Origin: JAEUIE01 sp035430005
Lineage (GTDB): Bacteria > Planctomycetota > Planctomycetia > Gemmatales > HRBIN36
NCBI GenBank assembly: GCA_035430005.1
Contig: DAOMFV010000206.1
Coordinates: forward strand, 1-5,270
Reading direction: 5' to 3'
DNA length: 5,270 bases
The position numbers and the translations under genes are program-made. Below, one piece after another: positions 4,327-5,270 of the stretch. The notes beneath the pieces are model-generated. The model was not told the DNA's origin. It searched no databases and saw only the letters and a list, made by a program, of their open reading frames with translations. Positions within the stretch are counted from its first letter, which is position 1. Each line of letters begins with the position of its first letter.

Positions 4327-5028
4327 TCACAATCGTTTCTGCTTGCGAATGTAGAAGAAGATCGCTGCCCCTCCCATCCCAACAAGAACCAACGTACTGG
4401 GTTCGGGTACAGCAACCACCGAAATCGCATCCAGGTAGATACCAGCATCACCACTTCCGTTGTTGGAAACAAAGCTCAACTTCGTGCTTGTCCCTGATGC
4501 GGTAAAGGATAATGGGCCGGACAGATTCCAGAAATAATTGGAGACGGTGGAGGTGTTGTGGGAGAATGCAAGCGGCGTGATCAGATTGGTCAAACCAACA
4601 GCATCTTGAACGGAGACTGTTGCTTGTGCTGGCGAACCTACACGATATGGATTATTTGCGTATGCAAAATTGAGAGCGTATTGAACACCAGGCGTCGTCG
4701 TAAACGTTTGTGTGATTGAACCAGGGTTGGGAAAGCCGTCCAGATCAAGTAACTGAAGACCTTCATAAGAGGCTCCGTTAAAGGGAAGTGTACCACCTCC
4801 GCCGACATAACCTTGACGTTGTATTTCCACACTATTCAAACCCACAGTCCATCCGAAGCCTACCGGCTCATTTCCCGGAGTAATTAGCCGATACAAGTTC
4901 ACAGGTTCGGCAGGCGTTTCAAATCCTCCATTGATCAACAATTGACCATGAGCGATAGTTGTGGTCAAGAACAAAGTCAGAATCGTAATCGTCCCATTTC
5001 TTCTTGCGAAGCTTGACAGTAGTCCCAT
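4327..5028 (-). CDS. PEP-CTERM sorting-domain protein, DUF642/choice-of-anchor C-like
   Basis: The protein has 233 residues and is complete. A Sec signal peptide covers about 1-28, with arginines at 9-10, a hydrophobic core and probable cleavage after AHG. The mature part opens with LLINGGFETP, the usual opening of DUF642/choice-of-anchor C proteins, followed by GWTVG and by GSITQTFTTTPGVQYALNF, a jelly-roll-like beta pattern often linked to carbohydrate or surface binding. The C-terminus is a textbook PEP-CTERM signal: VPEPS at 207-211, a hydrophobic helix, then RKQKRL. Such tails are processed by exosortase, so the product should be exported and released or placed at the cell surface. No exosortase gene is in the window. 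The gene has its own strong ribosome binding site and terminator, which suggests a single-gene transcript. By eye its codons are more AT-rich than those of the LRR and protease genes. Confidence 0.93.
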   Translation of the reverse strand: MGLLSSFARRNGTITILTLFLTTTIAHGQLLINGGFETPAEPVNLYRLITPGNEPVGFGWTVGLNSVEIQRQGYVGGGGTLPFNGASYEGLQLLDLDGFPNPGSITQTFTTTPGVQYALNFAYANNPYRVGSPAQATVSVQDAVGLTNLITPLAFSHNTSTVSNYFWNLSGPLSFTASGTSTKLSFVSNNGSGDAGIYLDAISVVAVPEPSTLVLVGMGGAAIFFYIRKQKRL

Positions 5029-5033
5029 TTGAG

Positions 5034-5039
5034 ACCTCC
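5034..5039 (-). promoter_or_regulatory. Strong Shine-Dalgarno site of the PEP-CTERM gene
   Basis: GGAGGT on the minus strand sits five bases before the ATG at 5028. It is the best ribosome binding site in the window and fixes the start. The kinase has no such site, so this gene may be highly expressed. Confidence 0.8.
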
Positions 5040-5161
5040 AGAAATGAAGTCTTGTAGCTGTAAATATTCCACACTATGGAAGATGAATTAGCAACAACTA
5101 TTCACAAGCAAATTTGGATTTTAGGATTTCGTGTATTTGAACTACATTAGCGTCAACGCAA

Positions 5162-5193
5162 CAACCCCCGACTTCTTGCGAGGTCGGGGGTTG
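5162..5193. terminator. Strong GC-rich hairpin, probable terminator
   Basis: CAACCCCCGAC pairs exactly with GTCGGGGGTTG. TTC then pairs with GAG (one T-G wobble) around TTGC, giving 14 pairs. On the plus strand TTTT follows at 5198-5201; on the minus strand only GTTGTTGCGTT follows. The T-tract favours plus-strand termination, yet no plus-strand gene precedes it. A minus-strand gene entering from beyond 5270 would end just before it. Direction is therefore left open. Confidence 0.55.
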
Positions 5194-5270
5194 CTGGTTT
5201 TATCAAAATGGTGATGAGAGGCGTACCAAAAGAAGGTTGTGGTACCTGTGGGATCTTTCCCACTCCGAGG

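Larger units (their letters stand above)
5029..5270. other. AT-rich leader of the PEP-CTERM gene and window-edge region
   Basis: The stretch 5040-5150 is AT-rich and must hold the minus-strand promoter of the PEP-CTERM gene; candidate boxes are too weak to place. A TTCCA/TGGAA inverted repeat with a five-base gap (5067-5081) could be an operator. A strong hairpin lies at 5162-5193. Between 5205 and 5270 are two more small inverted repeats (GTACCA/TGGTAC and GTGGGA/TCCCAC). Short frames open to the edge on both strands show no recognisable protein. Confidence 0.5.

Noticed and set aside
5205..5270. Start of a gene on the plus strand at ATG 5208, or the end of one on the minus strand
   Set aside because: Only about 21 codons are visible, with no ribosome binding site and no recognisable protein on either strand.
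1..5270. tRNA, rRNA, insertion sequence or transposase gene
   Set aside because: No tRNA cloverleaf, rRNA-like sequence or transposase motif was found by eye on either strand.

Overview
The window looks like a piece of a Planctomycetota chromosome, probably from the Gemmataceae or a close relative. This is inferred from the gene mix: a Ser/Thr kinase with the N-terminal extension typical of these kinases, a secreted trypsin-like protease, a secreted protein of 24-residue leucine-rich repeats (LRRs), a PEP-CTERM surface protein, and many GC-rich dispersed palindromes between genes. No sequence search was possible, so the taxon is inferred, not shown.

Almost everything is on the minus strand. 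Reading right to left: an AT-rich leader with a strong hairpin at 5162-5193; a 233-residue DUF642-like PEP-CTERM protein (5028-4327) with a strong ribosome binding site and its own terminator; about 390 bases packed with hairpins; a secreted LRR protein (3936-2902); about 350 bases of dispersed repeats; a broken plus-strand UPF0158-family gene (2204-2550); a secreted trypsin-like protease with one frameshift near its N-terminus (2096-1093); and a Ser/Thr kinase (873 down to base 1) cut by the window edge.

The protease, LRR and PEP-CTERM products are all predicted to leave the cytoplasm. The kinase is the only signalling protein. No shared pathway can be read from the sequence, and the gaps of 220 bases or more between same-strand genes argue against one tight operon, although protease and kinase could be co-transcribed.

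The most interesting structure is non-coding. Four hairpins share an AGTA loop, and three of them also share GGTCAT-like outer arms while their inner stems differ in ways that keep pairing. Two belong to a diverged direct repeat of about 70 bases that brackets the LRR gene. A second repeat family with the core CTCGAT...CCCCTC occurs three times, once as a facing inverted pair. Both frameshifted genes can be repaired by adding one base, which points to either consensus errors or recent decay.
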